A DNA stretch of 64,000 nucleotides from Heliocidaris tuberculata (GCA_025618425.1 CM046852.1:817704-881703), one strand, 5' to 3'; numbered from the stretch's first letter, positions 32,607 through 45,420 are shown. Notes: generated by a model from the letters alone, not told the origin. Numbers and translations are program-made.

Positions 32607-33623
32607 CCTCTCTCTTCCATAATCCGATTGGGGCACCCCCCTCCCCCTCCCCTACTTTTACATTCGAGCCAAAACCTTCGTAAACATAGCCTTGGTCAAA
32701 GATCATGATATAGTTGATATAGTGTAATTTAGTAATATGAGGCTGTACATATATTTAAATGCTTTTTGTAGTGCCACACCCAACCCCTCAAGATAGAGAG
32801 CACGTACAACCAATTAATTAGTCTTTATAGAGAGTATCTTCACGTATTGGCACGAAACAAGCCGGTGGATAAGGTTAGCAAGGAAATTGGGTATTAGACC
32901 AGTCTCAGAACCGGAAAGGATATTGTTGATTAGTTTTGTTGCAGTCCTCAATTCACTCAAACTCTCCATGGGATTTCTTTTATTCTGGGTATATAAATGT
33001 TTCACACCTTTTAATGCACTGCGAAACAATTGCCCCAGCTTTTGTCGCTACTTAATTCGATTTTAGAAAATTAATACTGACTTTTCAGTTTAAGTTGTGG
33101 GGAATACTGACGAGTTATTAAGAAGGGTGAGAAATTTGATTTCATAAATCTTTGTAAACAAAATGAAGATGTACCAAGCCAATTCGACCGCCAATCCTGA
33201 AGTATAAATACTGGTGCCTAATGTATCGAAAGTGTAGAGGCTATACTAGAAACCATTATCGTATCAGTTGATATCATCGGATGAATCAAAAGCAGAGCCA
33301 ATATTCATTTTATCCCAAAGTGCTATTATTTCAATAAGACAGAAGGGAAATTTATGCGATTTTGCAGCAGATAAACTTGTGAAAATGAATTATATAGACA
33401 AAATACAGGCAAATATGAAGCTAAAAATAATGAGGGAGAGAGAGAGAGAGAGAGAGAGATTTATCGACTGTTTGGCTTCTGTATAAACCAAGTATTGATG
33501 GGTCCTATCATGCTAATTATAGTATTACTAGGGCAAGGAATAATATATATTCCCTTTCCCTCCCCTCCCTCCCCTCCCCTCCCCTTCCCTCCCTCCCCTC
33601 TTCCCTCATTCCCTAAATACATA

Positions 33624-33682
<59 letters not shown>

Positions 33683-33889
33683 CTTTCTTTGGGGGGGGGG
33701 GGGGTGGGGGTCCCTCTCTCATTTCCAGGATTTTGTTATTGCACAATAATCCCCAATCTTTGTGAAAACAACTTTTCTATCATTTTCATTCTCTCTCTTT
33801 TTTTTTTTCTTTTTACAGACGCTACTCCTGCGCCTCCCACCAATGTTCCTACAGCAGCCCCTGCAACAGCCGCACCTTTCACTACATAG
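30563..33889 (+). CDS. Small secreted cysteine-containing protein, possibly Kazal-like (four exons)
   Basis: Exons 30563-30574, 30983-31043, 31533-31823 and 33819-33889 join to 435 nt, 144 residues. All introns are GT-AG, with donors GTAAGT, GTAAGT and GTGAGC. The N-terminus (MATS then IQLTIFVTISVMAITGVTS) is a signal peptide, cleaved near residue 23 or 27. The mature part has six cysteines (39, 53, 93, 104, 111, 120), an acidic helical stretch at 57-87 (DELIDELDN, WDEEIVEEYL), and a Thr/Pro/Ala-rich tail (122-144) suited to O-glycosylation. LCYVNRMEIKSPCELMESVC and the spacing to C120 resemble the second half of a Kazal inhibitor domain, but the canonical N-terminal half is not evident, so inhibitor function is only a hypothesis. 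Even cysteine count and exon phase agreement support a real gene. Confidence 0.82.
31890..32307. mobile_element. Foldback element inside intron 3 of the secreted-protein gene
   Basis: The left end TTAAAGGGATTCCGTAACTT with TGTGGAGGCTTGAT is mirrored by ATCAAGCCTCTACAAAGTTA ...CTTTAA at the right. A partial, inverted relative lies at 45421-45674 (GTATGGCCATACGCTTTAGT and CTATGCCTGGC complement in common). Confidence 0.8.
32530..32625. repeat. (CT)n tract in intron 3
   Basis: CT repeats, about 90 bases. A polypyrimidine/C-run segment follows to about 32655. Confidence 0.9.
33548..33710. repeat. CCCTCC tract, (TA)n and G-run in intron 3
   Basis: CCCTCC/CCCCTT repeats at 33553-33612, TA runs at 33620-33682, and a G-run at 33690-33707, just upstream of exon 4. 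Confidence 0.9.
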
Positions 33890-33927
33890 ACCTATCTAGT
33901 ATCATCGTTGACCCATTAAGTATTATC

Positions 33928-33933
33928 AATAAA
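33928..33933 (+). terminator. Polyadenylation signal of the secreted-protein gene
   Basis: AATAAA 39 bp after the stop codon. Confidence 0.7.
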
Positions 33934-35280
33934 TCCATTACCGTCGTCGCGATCTTCATCATCACCACCCTCCTCAGTGTCATCATGATCGTCATCCATT
34001 ATCATTGATCATCATCATCGTCGTCATCATCGTCAACATCATCATCGATATCATCATCATCACCAAGCAGATTCATATCTGAGTTATAGGGCCATTACCA
34101 TGATTACAGTTTCAACCAATAGTCAATCTTGAGCTTGATTTATCCTGGCTACATCGCTAATTAGTTGACCCAAACCTTAGGAGATGCCAAGACCATATAT
34201 TAAAGGTACATTTTTCCCTAAGAAAGAGTGGTTGAATTCTTACCAAAATCTCCTGACATTGTTTAAAAAGCACACTAAATATATTTCGCAGAAAGACTAG
34301 CGTTCATTTTGTTCACAGGAAATTCTCTTCCTTTGTGTTTTCCTATTTTCTGAGTGCGTTTCGTAAACTCACCTTTAGAAGAAGAAGAAGAAGAAAAAAA
34401 AAAACACCACACAAATTACCAACAAGCGTCATTGTCCCCCCCCCCCCCCAAAAAAAAATATCCTTATATCATTAAATGTTATTTTAATTCGTTGCTTCGT
34501 ACCCTCAAACACTCTGGATGAATATTTCGTTATTTAAATATCATTACCCTCTTCGCCTTCACAGGTCCTCCGCTCATCCGTAGCTGTTCATGATTTCAAT
34601 TTATAAATAATTATTTATTTATAAAAAAAAGTATGAATGAATTGTAATATACAAAATTATAAATAATAATAATTTATATAAGTATAAATCTTGTTCAAAG
34701 ATGCACTGTTGGCGTAAGGACTGAACTAATCAAAATCCTATTATACGCATGTGTATACTCCCATGAACGTTTTTATGTTATAGTCAAATCTTCTAAAGCT
34801 ATTTCGAAATAATGATACCTAAAATGTCATCCATTATAGTTAGGATTATAGAACTTAAAAACTTTCTTAAACTTATTTATTTGTATACTCCTACATTCAA
34901 ACTTTCTGAATAGTTTAATGTCATGAAAATGATAACGAAAATGGTTATTTAATATGTCAAAAGGTTAGCAGGGTATACAAACAGTCGTCGTGATTCGTTT
35001 CAAATTCGACTTGAAATCTTATTTTGGTGTTCTTATTTGGTAAGAAAACAATTATACTTAAATTGATGTTACATTTCAATCAACTGTTATACTTGACATC
35101 ATGTAATAACCTTCATACACGTGGACAGAATTAATGCACAACTAATGGTCTCTCAGTGAAAAAATTATGAATCTCTATTATCGTACCTTTATTTATTGTC
35201 TTCTTTCAAGATAAATAATTGCAATGATACGGATCAGTCTTGGATATTTCTTATTCCTGTATGGCTTGTTTTACAGGAGG
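33934..35280. other. Intergenic, AT-rich
   Basis: ATC-rich stretch at 33945-34075 and a GAA run at about 34380. No gene seen. Confidence 0.45.
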
Positions 35281-35330
35281 AGTTGGAGAGAGAGACAGAG
35301 AGACAGATAGACATAGACAGAGAGGGAAGA

Positions 35331-35371
<41 letters not shown>

Positions 35372-35395
35372 AGGGAGAGAGAGAGAGAGAAAAAG
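35281..35395. repeat. (GA)n purine tract
   Basis: GA repeats with a G-run. Confidence 0.9.
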
Positions 35396-35492
35396 GGTAC
35401 AAACATATTGTTTTGGAAAGTGGTATACCACACAATCATGATTGGTTTTGACTTTAAGGTCTGACATCCCGAACTAAACGGGGGAGGAAGCA

Positions 35493-35630
35493 GGGGAGCG
35501 TTTCATCAAGCGTTTTGTCAGTGATTTTTACCGACAAATTTGCTCTCAGCCAATCAGATGCAAGGATTTCAGTAGCTTATAACAGCTGTCGGTAATAATC
35601 ACTGACAAAACACTTGATGAAACGCTCCCC
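35493..35630. mobile_element. Palindromic MITE, family B copy 2
   Basis: GGGGAGCGTTTCATCAAG start and CTTGATGAAACGCTCCCC end; the interior is almost identical to 27600-27727, with AGCCAATCAGATGC at the centre. The high similarity of two copies 8 kb apart suggests recent activity. Confidence 0.9.
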
Positions 35631-37136
35631 AGGTTAATAGGCTTATACCAAGAAAGTGGATGAAAAAGGACAGGGGGAAAAAAGTTGAGCAGAAGATAAG
35701 AGAGGGGAAAAGAGAAGGAAAGAGCCAGGGGATGAGAGATGAAGCGAATGATGGACGTAAAAAAAGGCAATAGAAAGAAAATGCAAATATACGAAGAAAT
35801 ACAAGATTGTGCATTTAAGGGAAAGAATCCAGGTCAATGAACCAATTCTGGTTCATGGCAGGTTGGTAAATAAATGATCTAATTAGTTAAAGGATTAAAT
35901 GCTTGATAACTCTGTCTATATATCTTTCTCTAGTTCCATCTTTCTCTTTCTCTCTCTTCTCCCTTCCCGCCCTATTTTTTTTTCTCTCTCTCTCAGTACC
36001 TCGTTCTTTCTTTCTTTCTCTCGAATTTCTTATATTTCTCTTTATCTCTCATCATCACTATTCCTCTCTCTACTCTATTCTCACTTCCCGTTTTCCTTTT
36101 GCATTTTCTTTGAAATAAAGAAATGGTTACAACAAAATATATATGCATTTATTTATCTATTCATTCATTTATTTATTCATCTATTTATCCATCAATTTCT
36201 TTTCTTTATTTATTCATTTATATTTTATTTATTCATTCATTCATTCATTCAGTTAGTCAGCCCGTGAGTTAGTCAGCCTGATTAAGCCATGGTGAACCCG
36301 CCAGTGGTTAAAATCACATCACAGAAATATCTGGAAGCATTCCAGTTGTTCGCGACGATTTCCTGCAGCTCTTTGAAAATTTTCTTCCCACCTACAAAAA
36401 GAGTACCCCACATAAAAAACGAGTGTATACTTCGATTCAAACAAACGTATATTACTTCTATAGAGAATACAAATTTGTGAAAAAATGGTATCAGCTGCAG
36501 TTTTTAGGCGAGCATACTCCTCCGCTGTACCCGGTAAATTTTGATAACATTTTTTTCAATTCAGTTCTATATTCAATTCAATTTATTTCCAGCACACGAT
36601 AAATAGAAAGGTCATACGAACTCTTCATATAACAATCCCAATAATAAAGATGAAACATGCAAATAGATATACATGTCAAACAAAACATTAAATGACAATC
36701 TTATTATATATGTGAATGAGGACAGCTGGGAAGAACAATTCTCAAATAAAAATGTTGCCCCGAGAAGAAAATCGCATGAGGCTAAATTGAATGAATATAC
36801 AAGACAACAGTGTATTGCATGGGGCATTTACTTTAACATTATACGAAATAACAAAGAATAGAGATGAGCAAAAAGACGTATGGTAGGAAAGAAGAAAACG
36901 AACAAATATTAACAAAAGCCTGACCAATCCAATTTCCTTTCCTTTTCAGTGATGCTTTTTCCCCCTCGGTAAAATATGATTTCTTGTGCTCGGGATGTTG
37001 CTCTCCTATCTTTACCCCCCCCCCCCCCTCCACACTAATTGGCACGGAAAGGGAAATGTTTTCCTTATACCATGTATACAACGGAGTATAAAGTTCAGAC
37101 AGAAATATACAACTCTCTAATAATAAATAAATAATA
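35631..37136. other. Intergenic, pyrimidine- and ATTT-rich
   Basis: CT-rich stretches at 35930-36090 and ATTT/ATTC repeats at 36140-36255. No supported gene. Confidence 0.45.
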
Positions 37137-37411
37137 ATAATAATAGTAGTGGGTTCTTGTATAGCGCACATAATATGTCTGTCAGACTTGACACTCCTGG
37201 CGCTCCACCCGGCTTCAGCATGGCTGCTCTTACGGCGCTCTAGAATTTCAAGGAATTAATTTCTGCCAGGTACCCATTTACCTCACCTGGGTCGAGTGTG
37301 GCAAATGTAGATTAATGTCTTGCCAAAAGACACTAGTGCTGCGCCAGGGATTCAAACCCGTACCTTGTAGTTCAAAGTCCTGGGACTTATCCACTACACC
37401 ACAACACCTCT
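37137..37411 (-). mobile_element. tRNA-derived SINE, main family
   Basis: The reverse strand from 37411 reads AGAGGTGTTGTGGTGTAGTG GATAAG (A-box TGGTGTAGTGG), then GGGTTTGAATCCCTGG (B-box). The body GACATTAATCTACATTTGCC is followed by ACCCAGGTGAGGTAAATGGG. It ends TGCGCTATACAAGAACCCAC, then AAT/ATT triplets at 37120-37146 on the plus strand. Confidence 0.9.
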
Positions 37412-38045
37412 AAGACGGTTACCAATTTAGGTCAATGGTAGTGACACGGCATTCAATTTTAGAAGGCAGCTGGGGCTGGATAATTTTATGTTTTGTCCTT
37501 ATTTTCACATTTAACGCCCCCTGGAGGAAACAAACCTTACAGCAGATTAGAAACATTTGTATTTCTTTTATGGAAAAAAATCAAAGACGATTGACTTCTG
37601 CGTCAGTTATAATGTTTATTTCCCTTGATGACGTCATATTAGGCTTGGGGCGTGAACGGGGTGTGGAATAGCGAGGACCGAGCGAGGACTAATGAACAAT
37701 GAGTATTTGAGGAAATTTGAATCATTAGTCATTTTCTTGTTTTAGAAAGTCGTGTAAAAGGGTCATTTTGGCTGAGGTGCGCTCATGATTTTTATAGATT
37801 TTTATTCATTCATAGATTGACGGATATATCATGATTGACGATTTACATGATTTAAGAAAACTCACAGTACCATGTACAGCTGTTGCCGTTGATTGAATTC
37901 GACAAATGCAAAATTTTTAGTTGCACAAATGTAGAGTTGGCTTAGTTAAAACTATGATAAGAAAATAATGAAATTAAGGCTAATAGAAGGGGGAATTGGC
38001 TCAATTCTCTAACTGAAATCAGACATAAATCGTTAGCATATTTAT
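37412..38045. other. Intergenic, no gene seen
   Basis: The frame 37435-37671 lacks recognisable features. Confidence 0.4.
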
Positions 38046-38300
38046 AGAGGTGTGGTATAGTGGTAAGGCTCTTGACTCTCATACGAGAGATCCTGGGTTC
38101 GATCCTCGCTGGGTGCTTACATCCTTGGACAAGGTGTTTTACCTACATTTGTCCCTCTCCACCCAGGTGTGAATGGGTACCTAGCAATTGCTGGGGTAAT
38201 GATGATTGCACGGCCCTCAGGAAGAACAGCATTGGAGCTGATGAGGCTTCGATGGGTAAACAAAACTATTATTATTATTGTTATTATCATCATCATCATA
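38046..38300 (+). mobile_element. tRNA-derived SINE, plus strand
   Basis: Starts AGAGGTGTGGTATAGTGGTA AGG (A-box), then GGGTTCGATCCTCG (B-box). The body includes CTCCACCCAGGTGTGAATGG GTACC and ends with ATT/ATC triplets at 38266-38300. Confidence 0.9.
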
Positions 38301-38331
38301 GTGTTGAGTAAGATGAGTAAGGAGAGAGGAC

Positions 38332-38337
<6 letters not shown>

Positions 38338-38397
<60 letters not shown>

Positions 38398-38400
38398 GAG
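38338..38400. repeat. (GA)n tract with G-run
   Basis: GA repeats of about 50 bases, then 12-13 G. Confidence 0.95.
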
Positions 38401-38941
38401 TAGCGGAAGAGACAGAGAGAGAAAAAAAAAATCCGGAAAGAATGACATTGGAAGGAAACTGATTACGGATTTGGGATACTTCTCCCAAATGTATTCTCCA
38501 AAAAGTCTCCTGAAAGAAATTCTACTCAGTGTTGGAGGTAGCAGCTGCTAGGGTAAGATGTAGCCACATCAGAAACAGAGGTCATGTGATATCATAAGCT
38601 GACATTCACTGTGTAAAAAAAAAAGGTTGGGTAAAAATTGTCCAACACGAGAGGGTAATTTTGTGTCCCACTCCCACCAAAATTCTGATCAATTGTATAC
38701 CCAACTCGATTATTTTTAGCTCAGTTTGTATTAAAAGGCAAATGTGATTTGGCACAACATTACCCTAAATTGGGCGTAAAATTCCCCCAAAAGTTGGTCG
38801 GACATATAATTACCTTCATTTTTAAGTGTTCGTCATGAGTTCGAAGTAGCAAACGACACCATGGGGAGAATTGTATCTGTAAATTTCAGACTTCATTGCG
38901 TGACTAAATCCAAAGCCATTTTCATCATGATATTGTATTTG
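38401..38941. other. Sequence left of the assembly gap
   Basis: No gene. It has no visible similarity to the sequence on the gap's right side. Confidence 0.4.
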
Positions 38942-39441
38942 NNNNNNNNNNNNNNNNNNNNNNNNNNNNNNNNNNNNNNNNNNNNNNNNNNNNNNNNNNN
39001 NNNNNNNNNNNNNNNNNNNNNNNNNNNNNNNNNNNNNNNNNNNNNNNNNNNNNNNNNNNNNNNNNNNNNNNNNNNNNNNNNNNNNNNNNNNNNNNNNNNN
39101 NNNNNNNNNNNNNNNNNNNNNNNNNNNNNNNNNNNNNNNNNNNNNNNNNNNNNNNNNNNNNNNNNNNNNNNNNNNNNNNNNNNNNNNNNNNNNNNNNNNN
39201 NNNNNNNNNNNNNNNNNNNNNNNNNNNNNNNNNNNNNNNNNNNNNNNNNNNNNNNNNNNNNNNNNNNNNNNNNNNNNNNNNNNNNNNNNNNNNNNNNNNN
39301 NNNNNNNNNNNNNNNNNNNNNNNNNNNNNNNNNNNNNNNNNNNNNNNNNNNNNNNNNNNNNNNNNNNNNNNNNNNNNNNNNNNNNNNNNNNNNNNNNNNN
39401 NNNNNNNNNNNNNNNNNNNNNNNNNNNNNNNNNNNNNNNNN
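38942..39441. other. Assembly gap of exactly 500 N
   Basis: A round 500-base N block, usually a placeholder for a gap of unknown size. It falls at the left edge of the duplicated TRIM region. The apparent frames through it are meaningless. Confidence 0.98.
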
Positions 39442-40435
39442 TCAAATTTAAATGAAGTTGGTGTTAATTCAGATTAATTGTAATGTTCTGTCAGACGGCC
39501 CTGATTTTCAACAATTTCTACCCCAAATTATAATCTAGGCTTTAGCTTCTATAACCGTTACAAACACCCGGCACACTTGAATAAATAATTCACATCGGGT
39601 ACCCACTCACTATCTCATTTAAAATAAAATACACTCTACATTGTAATCATGGCTGTAGCTCCAGCAGCCATGACCAACACACAACACATTTTAAGAAATA
39701 TTGTCCATTATCAGGTACTCAATCACTACACCTGGGTCGAAAGAGACTCCTGTCGATATGCACCGCGAAGGAATTCGAAACCTGAATGACATTCAGTTCC
39801 CGTAATCATTCTCATCATTATCATCATCATCATGTTGGTTGTCATCCACGTCATCCACTATCAATATGCATCAATTCAATAACTATTCAAAGGATAAGAC
39901 ATGAAGACACATTTCTGAGAATACACCGCTTAGATTTAATAGAATGCAATGTCGTTAATAAGTATAATAACAGTGTCCGATTATGCCCATATCACGATCA
40001 TTTGCTAGATGAATAAAAATAATAATAGTATCTTTATCAGCAAATTTTATTATCGATAATATCATCATCATTACCATCTACATTCATTCATTCTTCTTCT
40101 TCCTCCTCCTCCTCCTTCTGATCAGTATCACCTTCGGTGTCATCATTGTTAATCTTATCATTATCAATGTCAGTAACCATCATAAAACAGATCAATATTA
40201 GATTTGAAATGGCAGCATAGCATAGCATAACGTAGTGTGCTTGTTGTTCGTACAACTTTCTAATTAAAAATAAAAAGAAAAAAAAAAGAAAGAAAAATAA
40301 TCATCTCTGAAACAAGTGTATATGACATTGCTCTATAACATCATATATTATTATTGGCAAACATAATTTGAAGCATGTAGATGTGTACATAATAATGAAA
40401 TTATTGCAGTACGTAGTAGTATTTACTAGTAGCAG

Positions 40436-40535
40436 TTGTACTTGTAGTAGTAGTAGTAGTTGTTGTTGTTGTTGTTGTAGTAGTAGTAGTAGTAGTAGTA
40501 GTAGCAGCAGCAGCAGCAGCAGTAGTAGTATAGTA
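40436..40535. repeat. (TAG/TTG/CAG)n triplet array
   Basis: Equivalent in position to the larger TAG arrays at 52290-52680 and 60040-60450. Confidence 0.9.
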
Positions 40536-41841
40536 GTAGATTTAATTATTTGAAAACCACAAAGTTTACCACAAAGCTTATTGTGGCTAAATGATTAGCT
40601 AAATCATTAATGCAGTACATGCATATAAATTATGCATTTTATATTACATATGATACGGCTCAGTATATGAATTGAAATGTTAGGAGTAAACATTATCTGG
40701 ATCATAATTTGCTTCTATACTACAAGCTATTGCAGAGAACGACACGCATGCCATTCTTATGAATTCCCCCGGTTCTAAATATCACAGAAAAGTAATTAAA
40801 TATTTCGTACTTTCATCAACACAATATAAAAACATTCTTTTACAATCATCGATTATGCAACTGTAAACTGCAATCATGACAATAATAATATTTCGAATAA
40901 CTGTTTTTACACTTAGTGGTACCTATCTACATGATCTAGTCACATGTACTGATCGAAGCCCTTTATCCTCAAAGTTATATTCTTCTTCGTCTATTTATCT
41001 TTGTGTTTATCCAGGGATGCCCGATCATTGATAAAACAAGGGTAAACATGAGAGCCATTATCATAGCTATCCTTCTTCATTTGATATTATCCCTCTTTTT
41101 TTCAAACAAAATGAAAGAAAACAGTTAGCATACACGAATGGTTAATAAAACCTACTAGGTGAATATCACATTTCGATCAGAAATCCACTTCATTCAAATA
41201 TTTTGTGTGCTATTGCTTCCTGGTTCATTCTCAAATGGCAAAATACACTGCCTTGTATATATCTGTCAAACCGTGTACGAGATTAGAGTTGGATTTTTTT
41301 TAAATGGTGAAAACTCGTCATCATGATAACTATACTGTTGCACAGTGTATCGTGAAATGCTTATATTTTGGAGCCTTCGTTCCACTAATCGCTGACGAAC
41401 TTTGGACCTCGATCTCATCCACGCATGAAATTATTTGCACATATAGGCGCTTTTCAACACAAATGATTTTTTATAAATTGCAAAAGTTTATTGGCGATCG
41501 TGAAATATATTGATATCATCATTATCCTATAGAACTAGTTTTGCAGTTTAACTCAGTTATTCTACCGATATTGATCATGTTCCCGACAAGCATGGGCATC
41601 ACAGATAAATAGAAAGCACAACAAAATGACTTAAGGTTATCTACTAAAGTTAAAGTGAACTGGTAAACAGGCTAGTATACATTTGTAGGCTACAATGTTT
41701 TTTTTTTTTTTTGTGTGTTGTCTTTTTTAATACTGAGTCGACTTCGCACTCTATTTCTTTATTGTGTCTTCTCTCTCAGCTTTATCTGTATACCTCTTCC
41801 TTCTGATATATCATTCTTTGAGACCTTTCTGACCCCCCCCC

Positions 41842-41842
41842 C

Positions 41843-41886
<44 letters not shown>

Positions 41887-42410
41887 GCTCCTGGTCTCAA
41901 TTGCTCACATCTGTCTGTCTTCCCGTCTCTCTCTCTAGTCTGCACGCACAGACCATAATTTGACACTTTATCAGAAAAGCATTGTCTTGAGAGAAGCCTA
42001 ACCCAACCTACTGGTCGTTTCAATATTGGTCAGGAGCAGCTATAATACACGGCATATGGTAGTCTTACAGTGCAGACACTCATTTACCACTGACCAGGGT
42101 TTGTGCCTGCAAACTAGTCTCCCCCCCCCCCCTCTCTCTCGCTCCCCTCTTTCTTCAACATCTCTCCCTCCCCCCATCTCTCTCTCTCCCCCCCCCCCCT
42201 CTCCCTTCAACATCTCTCCCCCCCCCCTTTCCTTCAACATATCTCTCTCTCTCTCTTCCCCATTCTCTTTCACTCCCTCCCCCATTTTCTCCCTTTCCTC
42301 TCTCTCTCTCTCTCTCTCATTCTCTGCCAACTCCAAATCTCTCCTTCTTTATCTCACTCCCTCTTTGTTTTCTCTCTCTCTCCTCTCTCTCAATCTATCT
42401 CTATCTCTTC
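41842..42410. repeat. Extended CT/CCC pyrimidine tracts
   Basis: (CT)n at 41846-41884 and mixed CT/C-run sequence at 42118-42410. The frames on both strands are compositional. Confidence 0.9.
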
Positions 42411-43234
42411 CTTCATTCAACAATCTAAAACAAATGCTTATCTATTTCTCAAAAGAAAGATGCAAAATAAGGTAATAAAATTTGTTTGTGCAGTGTCATA
42501 TTTATATAACATCACATTATCAGGCACAATATGAACATAATGTTTATCACTATGTACTGTTCCCTATATAAAAATTGGTCACTGTTTGTATGTTGCTGTA
42601 TACACATGACATAATATACAGTTGGGGTTTATTAACAGAAATGAGTTGGACAAATTCCTGCATTCTTTTGATGAGAGACATACACATGAAATACTTTGAC
42701 CTGCAAATACTCACATGTAGATTTTACACAAACAATTAATGTACTGGAAATTCTCTTTACAGTACAAAAGTGAATAAACATGATACAAAGAGCAAGTTTA
42801 ATAGATTCTGATACAAACATTGCATTAATGTGTTCAATAGTGAACCATGTCATTATACATATACCAAATAACACTACACATCGCATACCATACAGGCAGT
42901 TCATAATATATGTTAAAATCAACACAAACACTTTTTATATAATCATGATCAACATACAAGCTTTTTAGTATAAGAAATACAACAGTAATATACAACTTAA
43001 TTGCACAACTTTTTCCAGATTAAAATATTGATGATACCAGTGAATAAGAAACTCTACCTTAAGACAAAAATTGATATTCAAAATTTGGATTACAGGACAT
43101 AGACGATGCTAAAGTGTTAACTATAAAACTTTCTTTTAGTATAGATTTTCCTCATATCCACTATCATTCAAACATACTGAAGAAGCTGGTGACAAAGAAT
43201 TTTAAAAAATGTTGTTTTTGGTGTATCCACATTA

Positions 43235-43414
43235 AAAATAATAATAGTGGGTTCTTGTATAGCGCACATGTCTGTACCCAAATACCTCACCTGGGTCGAG
43301 TGTGGCAAATGTAGATTAATGTCTCGCCAAAGTATGTTAGAGCTGTGGCAGGGATTCGAACCCCAGACCTTGTGGCTCAGTCTGGTGACTTATCCACTAG
43401 ACCACAACACCTCT
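43235..43414 (-). mobile_element. tRNA-derived SINE, main family (shortened)
   Basis: The reverse strand head is AGAGGTGTTGTGGTCTAGTG GATAAG, with B-box GGGTTCGAATCCCTG, ending TGCGCTATACAAGAACCCAC next to TATTATT. The orthologous copy is at 63115-63285 in unit C. Confidence 0.9.
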
Positions 43415-44115
43415 ACATAAGTAAGCATTAAGAGAAAAACAGAGGGTAAAATCAATATTTTTTCCCCTTAATAATCAAAACAATATAGCTATACAGCCGC
43501 ATCAAGCATTGTAGTGAGCAGGCAATTAAACCTTGATACCTGTCATCATTTTCAGGCCTGGGGGTGGGGGAGGGGGGGGGGTTGCCTCAGTGTCTCTAAC
43601 CTTTAACTCTCTTTATATGTTCTTGTTTGACCTTTAAAAAATGTCTTTGGTGTGAACAAAAGAAAAGAAAATGTCTGAAAACCACAAGCAATGATCCATA
43701 CGATAACTAAGGAGTCCGTGTGAAGTCTCATTTATCGTGAGTTTAACAGAGCATGCAATGCACAGATTGACATCAGTGTATATGCATAATTATATGACAT
43801 GTCATTTGCATATATAGTGTATGAACAAAATTAAAGCTCCATCCCATACAGGTGTGTATTTCAAGAATATGTAATATCTTTAAGAGGGGAAAAATATGTT
43901 TTCATTAAAAAATACATGCCAGTTAGCACCCCCCCCCCCTGCAAATTTCTTCCAGTGCCATGACAACAAATGAATGGTTTTATGGTAATATTTTTATTTC
44001 ATAATAAAATAATAAAAATACTTTCAAATTTCATTATTACGTTAGCTTTGGCATTTCGTGCTAATTGGCTGATATCTGAGTCTCAACCCATTCATTTTTT
44101 CTTCAGTATTTTTAT

Positions 44116-44885
44116 ATGTATTTAATAATATATTTCTCTATTTCTACATTACTAAAATTTAGAAAATGTCCCCTGACTGGAAGCGCGAACAAGGGAAGGC
44201 CTACATGTACATTTTTTTTTCAAAAACCGCCACAACACAAAGATGCAGTATATTTTTATACATATAAAGCACACACATACACCCTGGCTAACAATTGCCC
44301 TAAATATGATATCGTTGTTTGCCAAATAGAATGGCTTTAGCACACTGGCAGATGGGAGGCAGAATCGGCTTGTGTCCCCCAACCCCCCAAAAAACAACAA
44401 ACAAAAACAAAACCAAAAAACCCCAAGTGGCATATCTCGAGTACACAGCCGAAAATAGTTTGCCACCCCTTTTAAAATTTGCTACCAAAAAGGCACCTGG
44501 AAAACATGATAATCCATTTTGCTTCACAGACTTTATTTTCATATTTGTGCCCCTAATAAATCCACCTCTGCTTTAGCAGAATAGTTTAGTATAAGAATTC
44601 CCTTGCCCAAGCATTTCTGTTCGGCACACAACATTGTCATACATGTACCGGCCTACCTTCCACAGCAAAAAGTAAAGAATCTCACAAGGCAGTTAAGAAT
44701 TACAATATATTGGTATGCTATTACAAAGAAGTTTTTTTCTTTTTCTTTTTTTTTTTTCTCTCTCTCTTTTTTTTTTAAAGGATGGGAAATCTTGGGATGA
44801 TACATTGGTTTGAATACCATAGAACAGGAATCATTTCTCCTGCATACGAATGGTTGGCAGCTATGTAATGTTGTATACACATATG
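44116..44885. other. Intergenic, no gene seen
   Basis: T-rich and CT-rich sequence near 44730-44780. No supported coding sequence. Confidence 0.4.
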
Positions 44886-45288
44886 CACGGCTGTCAACTT
44901 TGGGGAACTGCTTGGAGGGAGATTTTTTTCTCTCTCTCACCAGCCCTCCAAAAGCAGGGCTGTCAACCTTGGGGAACTGCTTGGAGGGAGATTCGTGATT
45001 TTTTTTTTCTCTCGCCTGCCCTCCAAAAGTCGCTTAGTGGGGGGGGGGGGGGGGGGGTGGGGGGGGGGGGGGGGGGCTGAAAGTTTTTAAAAGTCACTCA
45101 GTTGGGGCTATCATTTTACACGTTTGGAGGGAGGTTTTTTCATAAAGCGGGAGATTTACATGCTTGGCGGGAGAGCGGGAGGAAGGGCGTGGTGGCGGGA
45201 GTCTCCCGCTTTGACGCTGGAAGGACGGCGGGAGAATTAGCGTCGTGGCGTGAGACTCCCTCCAAATGCGGGAGGGTTGACAGCCCTG
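44886..45288. mobile_element. TIR element with duplicated left end and a 6-bp flanking repeat
   Basis: CAGGGCTGTCAACC at 44956 is the exact inverse of GGTTGACAGCCCTG at 45275-45288. A second left end, CACGGCTGTCAAC, is at 44886, so about 70 bp of the left terminus is tandemly duplicated. CATATG flanks both outer edges (44880-44885 and 45289-45294). The interior has long G-runs and GCGGGAG repeats. The superfamily is unclear. Confidence 0.7.
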
Positions 45289-45420
45289 CATATGTAGTAC
45301 AAGAATGGTCTATCCATGCAACTACTTCCATGTAGCTGAATTCAAATGGTATAAGAAACTTAACGTCACATAGTAGTATGGGTTCTCATGGATAATTGGA
45401 CACCATTGGGGTGTTTACCT

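Larger units (their letters stand above)
39500..44115. repeat. Segmental duplication unit A (partial, no TRIM exons)
   Basis: 39530-40160 and 40550-40930 align with 50375-50990/51900-51975 and 52690-53040, and with the equivalent parts of unit C. 42260-44110 aligns closely with 62150-64000. It lacks the LINE tail found in units B and C. No gene is visible; homology fades at 41.0-42.2 kb. Confidence 0.8.

Noticed and set aside
32475..32708. Frames in CT/GA tracts (Ser/Leu- and Arg/Glu-rich)
   Set aside because: Compositional. The same holds for 35196-35467, 41715-42475 and 53190-53487.
38822..39451. Frames of about 200 residues across the gap
   Set aside because: Made almost wholly of N.
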